From positions 76,100,028-76,164,027 of the forward strand of contig NC_088295.1 of assembly GCF_032854445.1 (NCBI RefSeq): 64,000 bases of DNA, in the 5' to 3' direction. This DNA comes from Liolophura sinensis (taxonomy: Eukaryota > Mollusca > Polyplacophora > Chitonida > Chitonidae). The notes under the pieces are model-generated. The model saw only the letters and a program-made list of their open reading frames with translations. It did not search any database and was not told the DNA's origin. The translations under genes were made by a program, and so were the position numbers. Positions 1 to 11,365 of this stretch are shown here, piece after piece; the stretch's first letter is position 1, and every line of letters begins with the position of its first letter.

Positions 1-465
1 TAATTCACATACTTAAGTCACATCTGCCTGGGACTGATATCCAATCATTAGCCACGGAACGATATAGCTTCGCCATAGGCTTAATTCACCTACTTGAGTC
101 ACACCTGTCTGGGACTGATATCTAATCATTAGCCACCGAACGATATAGCTTCGCCATAGGCTTTCTTTTGATACTTAAGTCACACCTGCCTGGGACTGAT
201 ATCCAATCATTAGCCACGGAACGATATAGCTTCGCCATAGGCTTTCTTTAGATACTTAAGTCACACCTGCCTGGAACTGATATGCAATCCTTAGCCACGG
301 AACGATATAGCTTCGCCATAGGCTTAATTCACATACTTGAGTCACACCTGCCTGGGACTGATATCTAATCTTTAGCCCCGGAACGATAAGCTTCGCCATA
401 GGCTTTCTTCAGATACTTAAGTAACACCTGCCTGGGACTGATATCAAATCATTAGCCAGGTAACT
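1..465. repeat. 81-bp tandem repeat array (satellite-like), runs off the left edge
   Basis: About 5.7 copies of an 81-bp unit follow head to tail; copies begin near 1, 82, 163, 244, 325 and 405. Each carries the core 'actgatat..aatc.ttagcc' and ends in 'agcttcgccataggct'. Two variant starts are interspersed ('taattcac.tactt' and 'tttctt..gatactt'), so copies are not simply ordered by age. The last copy decays after 'ttagccagg' near 458. The left end of the array is outside the window. No coding potential is apparent. Confidence 0.9.
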
Positions 466-1890
466 TCATTATAAACTTTCTTCAAAATCACTGACATACG
501 TCGCGAAATAAATGACTGGAGAGGCTCCAGGAATGGCTTTGGTTGCCGATATATGTTCTGTCCTGTGCGATGACGGAACGATTAGATGTAATGGAAAGTC
601 ATGTAACAAGCAGTTTTCAAATTTGAGCTACACATGTGGCCACAACACCTCTTCCCCAAGTACTCAAGTCTATCTATAGTAGGTTAGTCTTGTCCCCCTT
701 TTTTACCCACATGTGTGGTCTTCCGTATTGACTGCAGCTTCTAGAGCCTGCTGGCCGATATCTGTGCCGTGATATTGATCTCCTCTTAACCAAATAAAGA
801 AGGCCTACTTGTATTTGGTCATTAGACACCACAGGTGACAAAGCAGGCAACAGTATAGGAAATAAAACCTTGTTTGGCTGCATCTAACAGATCGTGTGTG
901 GGCCGTGGATGTGACGTGGACAATATTCCCCGGGGTAAATGTGAAACTTAACGGTCACATGCGATGACATGTTACTGTCTTCCCAAACACGAAAATACCA
1001 ACTCGTTATGTTTTTCAGTTCATTTATGTCAGTCCGAAGACAAGGATATTTTGAACAAATGATATCTTGCGATCTGAGCTAAAGAAAGTACGATATAAAG
1101 CGTAGATGAAATGAGGAAATGGGACAAAATATGATTGCAAACTATTTTCAGAGATAATTATAATCAGTTATACACAATATTATTTTTTAAGATCAGTATT
1201 TTTTTATCGCACTTTGTCATGGCTCATTGCTTTAAACATTTGCGTAATTATGTTAAAATTTGATTAGAACATCATATCTTTCATTATGGAGAGATATGAC
1301 GTACAAACTGTGACCTCGGGTGACTGGTGTGTGAATTCAGGCTAAGACGCTAACCCTGCCATACAGTGGACAACTATGTATCGTAAGTTACCATGACGTA
1401 TGTTTAACTTTTCTACACAAATTGCTCAAACACAGATTTCCAGTAACATGCAACGTTCAAAGAGATAAAAACAATATGGTATCGATATAATTTCGTTGAA
1501 ATATGCTATATATATGTCGTCAAACGCCACTAATGCTAGGAGCACATAAAACTCCCATTTATAGTATAAACTTCCATTGACCTATGGAGGATATTCTAAA
1601 TGGCTGGTGGCCAACATGTCGTCAGGAATTAAACACAGATGCATCGATGCAGACCTAACGTGACGTTCATTTTCATTCATCCTGGATATTAGTGCCAAAC
1701 AATATCGTGAGTGTTCATAAATGCCTGCGGTGACAACTTTTTAAACTGTTCACTATTCGATTATCACAAGGCTGGAATATTTATTGATAGAAAGCCACTT
1801 CACCCTAGAGCATGTTAGATATTATCAGGTTGGGTTCGAAGAGAATGGCATTCAACAAAATAGCTACTTAGTATTACAGAATGGTCAGTA
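466..1890. other. No recognisable feature
   Basis: AT-rich sequence with only short chance reading frames. I see no repeat family member, RNA gene or convincing splice-bounded exon here. Confidence 0.5.
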
Positions 1891-1902
1891 AAAACTTACC
1901 TG

Positions 1903-2230
1903 TTAAGTTTTATCCAATTTCCGCTTACAAGTTGCCTGCAAACCGACAAAGTTACATTTCAGACGACCAGAAACAGACGTGAAGTTAACACTGTGAGTGT
2001 CTCGTATCTGACACAGAGATGTGGGGGAGGGGTAGAGAATCTCATCGATACAATCTGGCCAACTCAACAAGTTCTTGTCACACGAACCATTCCGAGTCGA
2101 TAGTGCTTCAAACACTTGGCGCGGAGAATAGTCAAGGAGGATATTGCCGTGAAAATCTGCTGGCCGGAGAGTAATGGAATCATAAACACGCTCCCCCGTG
2201 TGCCAATCTGCTTGATGGGTTGATCAATAG
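1903..2230 (-). CDS. Possible Cys-rich coding exon, uncertain
   Basis: On the minus strand about 108 codons stay open from near 2230 down to a TAA at 1903-1905. The translation has five cysteines, an N-F-T-S glycosylation site and a protein-like composition. A good donor (ACAG|GTAAGT) lies just past the stop, so this could be a terminal coding exon with an intron in the 3' UTR, or chance. An alternative reading uses an internal acceptor (gtttgcag) to make a 36-bp micro-exon before the same donor. I recognise no family. Open frames of this size do occur by chance in a window this long. Confidence 0.2.
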
Positions 2231-2414
2231 GACTCGCCGTTCATTCTAACGAACACATCCTGTCGCTAACAGACTCCATAGGGGTAATCTTCCGGCCACC
2301 TATACTAATCATACCCGGTATGCAGCTAGCACGCTCTCACACCTACCTCCCTGTCGAAGGCACGAGCTCCCGCCAGTCTCCTTTTGTAAGCGTCGTCTGC
2401 TAGTAAACCCTTGG

Positions 2415-2496
2415 CGGAATACGGCGTGGAATGCCCGGGTATAAATGTTCCTGTCCGGAATACCGCGTACAATGCCCGGGTATATATGTTTATGTC
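2415..2496. repeat. Two tandem copies of a 41-bp unit
   Basis: Copies at 2415-2455 and 2456-2496 share 'cggaatac.gcgt' and 'aatgcccgggtat.aatgtt' with about six differences. It is a short local duplication with no visible function. Confidence 0.7.
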
Positions 2497-2927
2497 CTAG
2501 TAACAGCCATGGACAAGTACTGTAAGAAAAACCTGATTGAATATCCAAACATGGTCTGACAGTCACCTAAATCTATTGTACTCTAAGATTACTTTCTGGT
2601 TTTGATAAGTTTCTTGAAAAATTCACTTCATAATACGGGTAATTGTTTGCAAACGACAGTCAGCATAGTAGTTAACAAAGAGATACAACTAATAAAAGCT
2701 CGACGCATGCTGAGAAATGTAGATGGGGGTCTAAACCCTGTGTGTGAAATTTCAACCCTGAGCCTAAGGGTTTAAATCCCTATAAACACTTCTCAACTCG
2801 ATGAATGAAAGTGTGACTATGCCATTATTACTGAGAAATTAACATACAGTGTAGGAGACCTTGGACGTACCTGTATTTACTATTGTTTTTTGTTACAGGA
2901 CTAAACAAAGATATCGCCAGGCGATGT

Positions 2928-2977
2928 AGCTGAAATATTGCTGATGTGGCGTTAAGTCAGAATCATTCATTCTAAAT
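2928..2977 (+). mobile_element. LINE/SINE 3'-tail fragment
   Basis: About 50 bp ('ctgaaatattgctgatgtgg', 'cgttaag', then 'atcattcattc') match the 3' terminus of the LINE at 45248-51089 when that is read on its own sense strand, including the ATTC-type tail. This is a severely 5'-truncated LINE copy or the tail of a SINE mobilised by that LINE. Confidence 0.6.
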
Positions 2978-3189
2978 AAAAGTGCAGGCTGAGTGTGAAG
3001 AATAAACTACCGGGCCCTATCTACCTGCTGCATAATTAACAGAATCTTCGGTTTCTATCCTAAAACCGCTTGAGTTGCTTTGTGGAAGAGGGATCTCAGT
3101 TGACCGTCTGTTGATTGAGTTTCAAGTGCCCGGATTAAACACCCCACATCTGGCAACTTACTGACAAACATTCTTACAAATATGCAGTC

Positions 3190-3376
3190 GCTTGTACGCT
3201 GTAGTGGTGGAAGGACACGCCATTTAAACCAACTTATTGCCGGCAGGGCTTCGAGAACAGCGAAGACAGAGAAATCTCGACGACCCCTGGTCCGAAGCTG
3301 GGTTTGAACCAGCGCCTCAGAGATAATGAGATGAACAGTCAGTACCTTACACTGTAATGTGAGAGACCTGGCGGCG
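3190..3376 (-). mobile_element. Probable tRNA-derived SINE head fragment
   Basis: The minus strand carries a textbook T-arm, GCTGG-TTCAAAC-CCAGC (positions 3313-3297), a five-base-pair stem with a seven-base loop whose TTCAAAC fits the Pol III B box. The surrounding sequence does not fold into a full tRNA, so a SINE head or tRNA pseudogene is more likely than a functional tRNA. No second copy was found in the window. Confidence 0.4.
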
Positions 3377-3379
3377 TGC

Positions 3380-4305
3380 TTATTGTGCGTCCACTACACA
3401 GTTCTCTCACAAGGTTGGCAATCTCCTACTTGTTAAGAAATATCACGCTCATAATTTACGCATCACTTTTCAAAACATTTTGTAAAAGTAGTCCTGAGAA
3501 AATGTTATTTCATTTCGAGCTCGAAATTTCTCACAAGTGTTCTCGTATATTCTCTGTTGATAAATTCACACGTGGTAAAATTGTAAAATACCGGTAATTA
3601 ACCACCCGTGAGCCTACATTTTCCTTGGTAAGCCTACATTTGCTGTGTATTGTAACTGTCGATTATAGGCAATGTAAACTAGCTGTTGTTGTTTTTCTTG
3701 TACTTTTATATTCTCACGAGCAAACTGTGGAGCTTTGGTTTCTAATCATACACTGTGCCATTATGTTAGCTTTGTTTAACTACAAATGTTTTTGAACTTT
3801 TGTTGAAGCCAATTCCTATGTTTGTTTAATGTTTTGGTTTGTTACTATATATAGCAGCTGTTCAGCGTATAACTTGTAACCATGTGATGATATGATGTTA
3901 TTATTATAATGTCGGATGTTCCAGTCCTTGCTACATGTAGTAACTGAATCGTTTCAACAATACCGTTAAACTTGATCTCAGTCGACCTACAGGTGCAGGA
4001 TCTTTGTTTCATGGGACAAGATGTTTAAGACTTTGTTTTTTAATTATGGCCAATTAACCTCCAACAGAATCTAAATGTTTATATTGTTTACAAATGTGTC
4101 AATATACACATTCCTGCCACAAAGTGAAATATAAACATTATCAATTAGAGAGTAAGGGCACTGAAGCGATGAGAATACATCCGTGAACAGAATAACATCT
4201 ACACGAGTAGATATCTTATTTCGTCCTTCAGCTCTGAACATTAAAATGCACAGTAATGGGGTTAATCCTAAATATTCTTATCTCTGATGGTTAAGTAATA
4301 CAACT
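3380..4305. other. No recognisable feature
   Basis: AT-rich non-coding sequence. I see no repeat family member, exon or RNA gene. Confidence 0.5.
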
Positions 4306-4309
4306 AGCT

Positions 4310-4547
4310 TCACTGGTCAAGCGGGACCAACGCGGTGCAATATCCCAGGGGCCTCTCATCAATGCGGTCGCCGGCTTCCTCTCTGACCCTATGTGGGAAA
4401 GTCTGTCAGCGACGTGCGGGCATGGTCGTGGGTTTCCCCCGATCTCTGCCCGCTTTCCTCCCAGCACAATACTGGCCGTTGTCATAGAAGTGAAATATTC
4501 TGAGTACTGCATAAAACACCAATCAAATCAATAGATAAATCACTGGT
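4310..4547 (+). mobile_element. MetaSINE-like SINE copy
   Basis: A diverged head ('aggggcctctcatcaatgcggtcg') leads into the central domain ('gtgggaaagtctgtcagc', 'ggtcgtgggtttccccc', 'tttcctccca') and the tail 'aaaacaccaatcaaat' plus AT-rich repeats. It matches the full-length copy at 35102-35357 throughout. MetaSINE is my family assignment from memory of the conserved central domain; membership in one family within this window is seen directly. Confidence 0.8.
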
Positions 4548-7040
4548 TAATCGTTCGAACGCAGAAATCCCTGATTTTGTACTTGAGCACTTTTGAAGTT
4601 TGTCGGCTATTTCAATTACTCGATCCAATCAGACTTAGGCCCTACTCCTGCCTTATAAGTCAAATGTTAGATATTGAGCTGATACAAACGTAACTAAATA
4701 TTATAGATCTATATTTCATAGACACATAAACACTGTCGTGCAATAGCATCCATTAACATATGCAGGCTCTAATAGTGAGCCTTGCTCAGGTAAAGTGGAA
4801 AAAGCATGCCCTTATATGTACACTAATTAAGCGGTCATCCTCCGCTGCTTGTGCGTCAGATCATGGTCTATGGGTCTAAAAAATACTGGTCATTTTGCTG
4901 ACAAATCTCCTTTGCGCAGCGTCCGTGCAACTGTCACGCCACTACCATCCCTATTTTTACCGTTATCAAAATGCGTTTAGGATTTGAACAAAATGTGTAA
5001 TTAAGACTGGTATTTGTTCTGCACGGATACGCCTCTAAGATACAAAAAGTAGCTCACAGACATCGTCATTTCCAAAACACGAGTTTTGGGGTTTGGGAAA
5101 ATTGGAAACTAAACTAGGACTTTACCGTAATTCATTTTGTCCTGAGTGACGGGACATTGCTACAGTACAGCAATCTGTGTGCCTCGAAATTATCTAATAG
5201 TTGCATTAAATTAACACTTTGTAACAAAAATAACGGTATAATACCGCTACGTGGTTGAGCATAACACATCGCAGCACCGAACTACTTATTTATATAGTGC
5301 ATGGATGCTATAGTGCATAGGCCTATATGCTATAGGTTCTGCTCGTAATTTCCAAAACGTGCATTTGCTCAAGTAAATTCATTCTTCAGGTACACTGATA
5401 GGCAAGCAAGTTTTATTGCCATAGTGTAGAACTGTAGATATTTCCGTGCAGATAAAACATTTGCCCGGACAATAAAGTCTTACCTTGTTTGTGCTATCAA
5501 CTGCAAATCTATAAAACAAAATAGTTGTAATGGCCTCAATGCACATTCAAAGGTAAGAATACAATCGGTTATTAGGTCAGATTTGTTAGTTTGCGAGTCG
5601 TGGTTTATTGCTGGCATGCATACATAAGTCGTTAATCAAGATGGTTGTTCCAGGTCAGCAATAGAAAGGAAAATTTCCAAAACAAAGTTTAACACAAAGT
5701 ACAAAACAAAAAACAAAATGTTTAAAAAGAGAAATAGAGTCGTGTAAAAGAGGATGAGTTAACAGCTTGGACAGCATGATACCGACAAAGAACGAGCCTC
5801 TAGGAGCGTTTAATTTAATCTGGATCCAAATTGTTTACCGTGTTAGTTTTGTTTTATTGCCTTTAATCAAACAAGTACGCATTCTCTGCTACGCCTTGAC
5901 TGCAGCTCTATTTAGACCAAGATGGTTGAGATAACATTATAGACACATAGGGTTCAAGGTTATTTTGCTGGACAGTATAAAATATGCTCAGGTTCATTTG
6001 TGAAAAGTACATATCCCTAATTGCCTGAGGTATCTATACGGAATTTTAAAAAAATACCTCTATTCATGTTTTGCGAGGCATGGATAAAGCACATGTTACT
6101 CACAAAGCGACGCTATCAAGACGGGAGTCATCTTGGACATCTTGGATACTGGGTCAGTGTAATTTGATTTTGCGGCTTAATAATATGAGAAAATTTCCCA
6201 GATTCCACTTTTCATTGTGACTATCAGCGGGGTTACAAGGCTATCGGAATACAAGGTAAGAGCTTACTATATACAAGAAATGCTATATAAGCTCTTAATT
6301 TTAATCCGTATCAATGGAAATATCAGATAAAAGTTTTCAATCTTCTTCACATAATAATAATTTAAAATAGCATGTGATGTATTTCGTATGATGAGGTTAT
6401 TTACCCAGTACTTTTTGTGAGAGTATACAGCACTTTAACATCACTGCCGTGACATAGGAGAAAAGAACTGTCCAAGGTTTTGATCATACTTTTAGCATAT
6501 AAAGGTCAAAGCAAACCATTATAGTGTAACTTAAAACAAACCACTTACTCCGTTTAGATGCGTTTTTTATTTAAGCTGAATACATATTTTTATTAAGAAA
6601 TTTTTTGATGACATTTGATGTCTTTTATGACATTGTCGTCGTATAAGTGAATCAGTAGGGCGAAAAGTTCCAGTCAAATAAATAAATAAATTTGACATCC
6701 TTCTTGAAAGCTGACGCTACAAGTTATGACATATTTGAGGTAAGATGGGATATTTGGCATCACCCGACGCGTTTGTACTTTAATTTTCATCATACGTTGG
6801 CTAAATAAATTATCTTCACGTGATAACTTCACATTTAGTCAAATGTCAAGGATTCTTATCTTGTGGCATAATATTATTGTTTATCAGTCCACCGACAAGA
6901 TGGTTAAGATCTTTGTACCTCATGCATGACTGACTGCATGACCGGAACGAGTCAGCGTATACAGACCTGCTTGTTTTGCTTATACATTTGAAGGCCCAAA
7001 TCCCTGGCATTTCCTTTTCGACCTTCTCTGTGGACTGACC
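4548..7040. other. Mostly unassigned AT-rich DNA
   Basis: Apart from one member of a dispersed repeat at 5616-5790 (listed separately), I see no exon, RNA gene or named repeat. Confidence 0.5.
5616..5790 (+). repeat. Unnamed dispersed repeat D, copy 1 (diverged)
   Basis: Shares the order of blocks 'gtcgt.aa.caagatgg..gttccaggt.aataa', 'aaaacaaa.tttaacacaa' and 'gagttaacag' with copies at 27486-27815, 52660-52985 and 61466-61615. It is the most diverged of the four. Confidence 0.4.
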
Positions 7041-7045
7041 CAACC

Positions 7046-7063
7046 CTACTACGCTTCTTTGTA

Positions 7064-7135
<72 letters not shown>

Positions 7136-7153
7136 TACAAAGAAGCGTAGTAG
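7046..7153. repeat. 108-bp perfect palindrome with (AT)34 core
   Basis: A 20-bp arm (starts CTACTACG, ends TTGTACC) at 7046-7065 is repeated exactly in inverse orientation at 7134-7153, with 68 bp of uninterrupted alternating AT between. The whole block is its own reverse complement, centred between 7099 and 7100, and could extrude as a cruciform. Confidence 0.9.
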
Positions 7154-7163
7154 TATATATATA

Positions 7164-7253
<90 letters not shown>
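7154..7253. repeat. Imperfect (TA)n microsatellite
   Basis: About 100 bp of TA dinucleotides interrupted by 'agtag', 'tagtat' and 'ttttat'. Long Tyr-Ile reading frames on both strands here are a by-product of the repeat. Confidence 0.95.
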
Positions 7254-7256
<3 letters not shown>

Positions 7257-8117
7257 AATTATTGTTATTGTCCTGTTGGTGACGCACATAACTGCTCTAA
7301 GGAGCCTATGCAGTGAACCCACCGTGGCAACATCTCCCCAGTGCAATTCGTATCTCCCGTTTGAATGTGCACCCGCTGTTGTTTGCGGTTTTTAAACAGA
7401 AACGCTTTTAAACAGACTGATCGATATTTTCATCTTATACGCAATCCCGTATCGTTAGGAAAGGGCCAAATCCGTACTGTACATTTAAATGGAGACAGAA
7501 CAAGCAGACAAGCGGTAACAGTATTTGTGTTTTGGGCAGATTACAGGGCCCGGGTGACAGGCAATCATACGCCTATAGGTTTGTGCAATCTGCTATGAAG
7601 ACGGCTCTAAAGGTCCATCAGGCGATATAATGAGAACCAGAGATCCGGGGAATTTGGCAGATGAACAGTAACAATCCGCGAGTACAATATCCCCCGGTTT
7701 TCATCTGGAAACTACTGTGTCACGGTTCACCTCATACCATGCTTGGATCGTTTTATGTGGGACTTTGGCAGTGTGGACAATACATAAGATCCACCTTCAC
7801 ATGTCCACTTCCAAGATTGCTTACCAATATGAGCAAGGTCTACCAAAACCTTCATAAAACAATGATAATAAAATACCAAAAAACAGTAGCGTTAATATCT
7901 ACATGTATCGCACATCAATGGTACGACCTGAGAAAGTATACGTCGTCTTGAATTGCTCCATAACTATGCGTTTACAGGAGACTATTCATGCTGACACCTG
8001 TCTACTCACACAAATTGGGTACTGTCAATACAGATGTACACATATATTTCGCTTCGAAGTTGTGTATCTACAACATACAGAAAAAATAGTATTTCTTCGT
8101 TGTCTGTCCGTCCTTAA

Positions 8118-8185
8118 GTTTTTTTTTTTTTATTTGTTTTTTTTTTGTTGTTTTTTCCCCCCTTCTTTCTGTTGCTTTTTCTGCT
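8118..8185. repeat. Polypyrimidine tract
   Basis: About 65 bp almost entirely of T and C: T11, T10, a C6 run, then CT-rich. Low complexity with no visible function. Confidence 0.8.
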
Positions 8186-8649
8186 TCACTGAATATCCAG
8201 GATAATGATTCCTTCTGTCGCCGGAATGTGATTGTATGTTAATTGTGATGACAACACAGCATTTTGGGTATTTCTAGACCAATGGCGTCTAATAAACATC
8301 ACTGAGTTTTCTTACCTAATTCTGCTCAAGTCATGGTGCTATGGGCGTGTAATTTGCATCTATTTCAGCATTTACATTAACATTTAGAATGTGAACTGCG
8401 AAGAGGCCATATTTCACCGGTTATATGTGATCATTTGCCAGATATCACATTATTATAATCAGTCAGAAGTCCGCTCAATTTTTCAAGCCCGTATCTTTCC
8501 ATTCCAGAACTTACAGTTCTGAACACGTTATTTTATAACAAGTTACAGTTTGAAGATCTAGGATTACAAGGTAAAGTAATACATGTATTAAACTCATGTC
8601 CAAGGTTCTATTGTGGAATCGACCCTCGATCTGGCTGTTCAATCTGACC

Positions 8650-8680
8650 GGCATTTACGTCAACAGGTGACGTAAATGCC
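8650..8680. promoter_or_regulatory. Perfect 13-bp inverted repeat containing TGACGTAA
   Basis: GGCATTTACGTCA and its exact reverse complement are separated by 5 bp. Each arm carries TGACGTAA, resembling a CREB/ATF or bZIP site. No gene was identified nearby, so a regulatory role is speculative. Confidence 0.35.
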
Positions 8681-8890
8681 AGGTAGTATGTCTGAATATC
8701 CGTGTTATCTTACTGATCAGTGTTGATTAGACAGGAAACAAACAATGCACAAAAATTAGCTCTAACATCAGCATGCGTGTAGATGACATGCATGATTGGT
8801 AGTTCCAGGGCTCGTGGAATACGACATAGAACATAACTCATTAACATATGAGTAAATAATTATCACAGTGGTTTAGAGATACATAACTGA

Positions 8891-9230
8891 ACTATGTATT
8901 AAACGGTGATACAGCGTCCGCTTCGAGAGACGTTAGATTCTAGGTCAGTCTTGTGTTGGGTCACGCCTAAGACCTTAAAAGAGGAACTTCCTCACATGGC
9001 GTTCAGCATGAATGGGAGGGTGCAACGATTGGTTGACCCGTATCAGTATAATGGCCGGGACAGGGTGGCTTACTTTCTATCGGTAAGTCCTCTCAGTGAA
9101 GAAGCACTGGATAAAAGAGCAGTGAAAATCCGTCCTGCAACAAGGAGGCACATCACATGCACTCTAAGGATTCCTTCGTCGCCATATGACTGAAAAATTG
9201 TTAAGCAGAACGTCATACCCCCCATAACAA
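8891..9230 (+). mobile_element. SINE copy, tail family 2 ('ttgttaag.acg')
   Basis: Begins with a tRNA-like stretch ('cagcgtccgcttcgagag', 'ttctaggtcagtct') and ends with the shared 3' block 'atatgactgaaaaattgttaag'. The same 3' block occurs in the copies at 22723-23030, 24635-24957, 25262-25575 and 51540-51965, but the 5' portion here is different, so it may be a separate subfamily using the same tail. Confidence 0.65.
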
Positions 9231-9239
9231 TGATTAGTA

Positions 9240-10945
9240 ATTATTCCTGTTCCTTAACTGAAACAAATGAAATAAAACGGATAAAACTTAATTAACACTA
9301 ACACAGAGATAGCACTAAATATTAGCAATAGAAAATCAACACCCCTTTTTTTAGCTTTCTTCAACACATCCGTTTTAGTTTCATGTTAGCGTCAATCTCT
9401 GTAATCAGTTCAACATATTTGTTCTGGTTGGAATTCTTAATTCTGAGTTTTCATATACCTAAACGCTGTAAATAAAGTGTCTTTTGTCGTTCTAAAGTTC
9501 CACTTGGCACTTTTTTCTGTTGTTCACGACTCAAGAGAACGACCCAATAAGATTACAGCGTAAAGTGTCTTCTAACGGTTTTTCCCCTTAGTATAAATGG
9601 ATTGAGATGCGCCGGTCGGATGCTCTCTAGTCCGCCGTTGAAAGTTTACTGTTTTCGGCTGACGTGAATTAGCAAACGTTTTAAGGCTTAAAAATGCCGT
9701 TAATGACATTATGTAAACTGGTGATTGAATCTCAGCAACCCAACTATTTCACGATGAGACAACCTCTTTCGTTCTTAAAGTCGTCGATGCCCTAGCACTA
9801 TTCAAGCTGTGTTTGGCTTTTAAATGTGACTGTCCAATACAACGCTCTGAGCATTGGGGCTCTGGTTCAGTGGTGACCACATGCCTAACACTACATTGAC
9901 CAAGGAAAAACCTAACGGCATTCATGGTTTACACAGTCTTTCGTTCGTTGACAACTACTTATCTTCCATTAATATGGCGTTTTGGTGTTTACGATATATT
10001 TTAGAAAGTTTGGTAACTTGCCAAGTGTTGATGGTTTGTCCAGGGCCATCCGGTTTCCTCCACTTAACTGGCAGCCGTCATGTAAATAAAAAGTTTTTGA
10101 GGCCAAACAGTAATGATATAGCAGTTGAGGGCGTGTATTTGAAGATATAAGAATTAAGTTGGGCTTACAAAAGGGATAGGGTCTAATGATGTACTAAATC
10201 CTGCGTACGTCATGGTAAAACGTTGGAATGTTTAAAGGGGCAAATATTGTCTATATTAAAGCTTACAATGAACCATTCTGGTGGACTGAGAAAATGTTTG
10301 CTGCAAAGTCATATTTTCTTAAAAATTTAACTACAAATCAAAGCGTTTTGAGTTTTTTCATGTTCGTCAGCTAAGTTTCTGTATTTTTCCAGCCCAATCC
10401 CAGCGTTAAGTTTTAAACCATCAGTCGACAAATCAATCAATGCCTCTATAAACAAACTGTTACTTTTATCTAAATATTGTTGACTGTAAATTAGTACATG
10501 TCATGCTGTAATGTATTTGTTATCTAGAAAGTGTGAAACACATTCTATTAATGTTAGCGTCTGGCAAGGAGCTGTTTTCCGGTTGTCATCGCTACACTTT
10601 GTTAGGTACAAGACTTGTCACAAGCTGTAGACGGTCAGTGCCTGGCGGTATCAATACCATTGTCCACGACCAGTATTCTTGTGCCAGCACTTGATCCCAC
10701 TTCATCCTACACTTGAGACAAGGGATTTCATTTCTATCGTTACCAATTTCGACATATTCTTAAGCTTTCAATCGAAAGTGTATGGGATTATTATGACTTT
10801 CACTAGTTTGTACAAGAAAATTGTGATAGGCGAAAGGTCAAGGCTACCAGTTCACCGTTTAATGTCAGAAGTGAAGAGTTTAGGGCCAGCTATTATAGCA
10901 TTAAAGCACTGATCCGCACTTAAAACTATTCTGTTAAAATGACAG
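9240..10945. other. No recognisable feature
   Basis: Only short chance frames. I see no splice-bounded exon, RNA gene or repeat family member. Confidence 0.5.
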
Positions 10946-10951
10946 GATACC

Positions 10952-11057
10952 TTATTTATTTATTTGATTGTTGCCTATCGTGTTTCTATAGGATATTGCA
11001 CCTATACGACGAAGGCCAGTTTTGTGGAAACAGGAAACCGGAGAGCCCTGACTTTTG
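10952..11057 (-). mobile_element. MetaSINE-like 3' fragment
   Basis: Inverted orientation: '(tttatt)' tail, 'tttgattgttgcctatcgtg', 'cctatacgacgaaggccag' and 'aggaaaccgg'. Diverged and truncated within the central domain. Confidence 0.65.
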
Positions 11058-11365
11058 GTGTTTCTTTTGTTAGTCTTTTGTTAGTTTAGTATGTTGCAGT
11101 AACATCATCTGTTCTAGCATCACTCAAAAAACATAATATTATGTTAAATTGTATTATGTTAAATTGAACGGATTAGTTTTTAGTTTTCTAGATCTTCATA
11201 ACCAAGGAGAACAATTCAATTATTTGAAGTATGTTTAAAAAAATATTAATATTATGTAGGAAAAATTAATCATTGTGATATTTTGTACAGAAGTTCTATA
11301 TTCTCATATGTGCAAGACAGCAATCATGGAACCGGGGAATTTTGCCACCATGTTGACTCTATCAA

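Noticed and set aside
3297-3313. A genuine tRNA gene from the perfect T-arm
   Set aside because: No matching acceptor stem, D arm or anticodon arm could be drawn around it; more likely a SINE head.
6846-7346. Long frames of alternating Tyr and Ile on both strands
   Set aside because: They are read-throughs of the TA microsatellite; the repeat has no stops in these frames.
8906-9193. 95-codon plus-strand frame
   Set aside because: It lies entirely inside a SINE copy.
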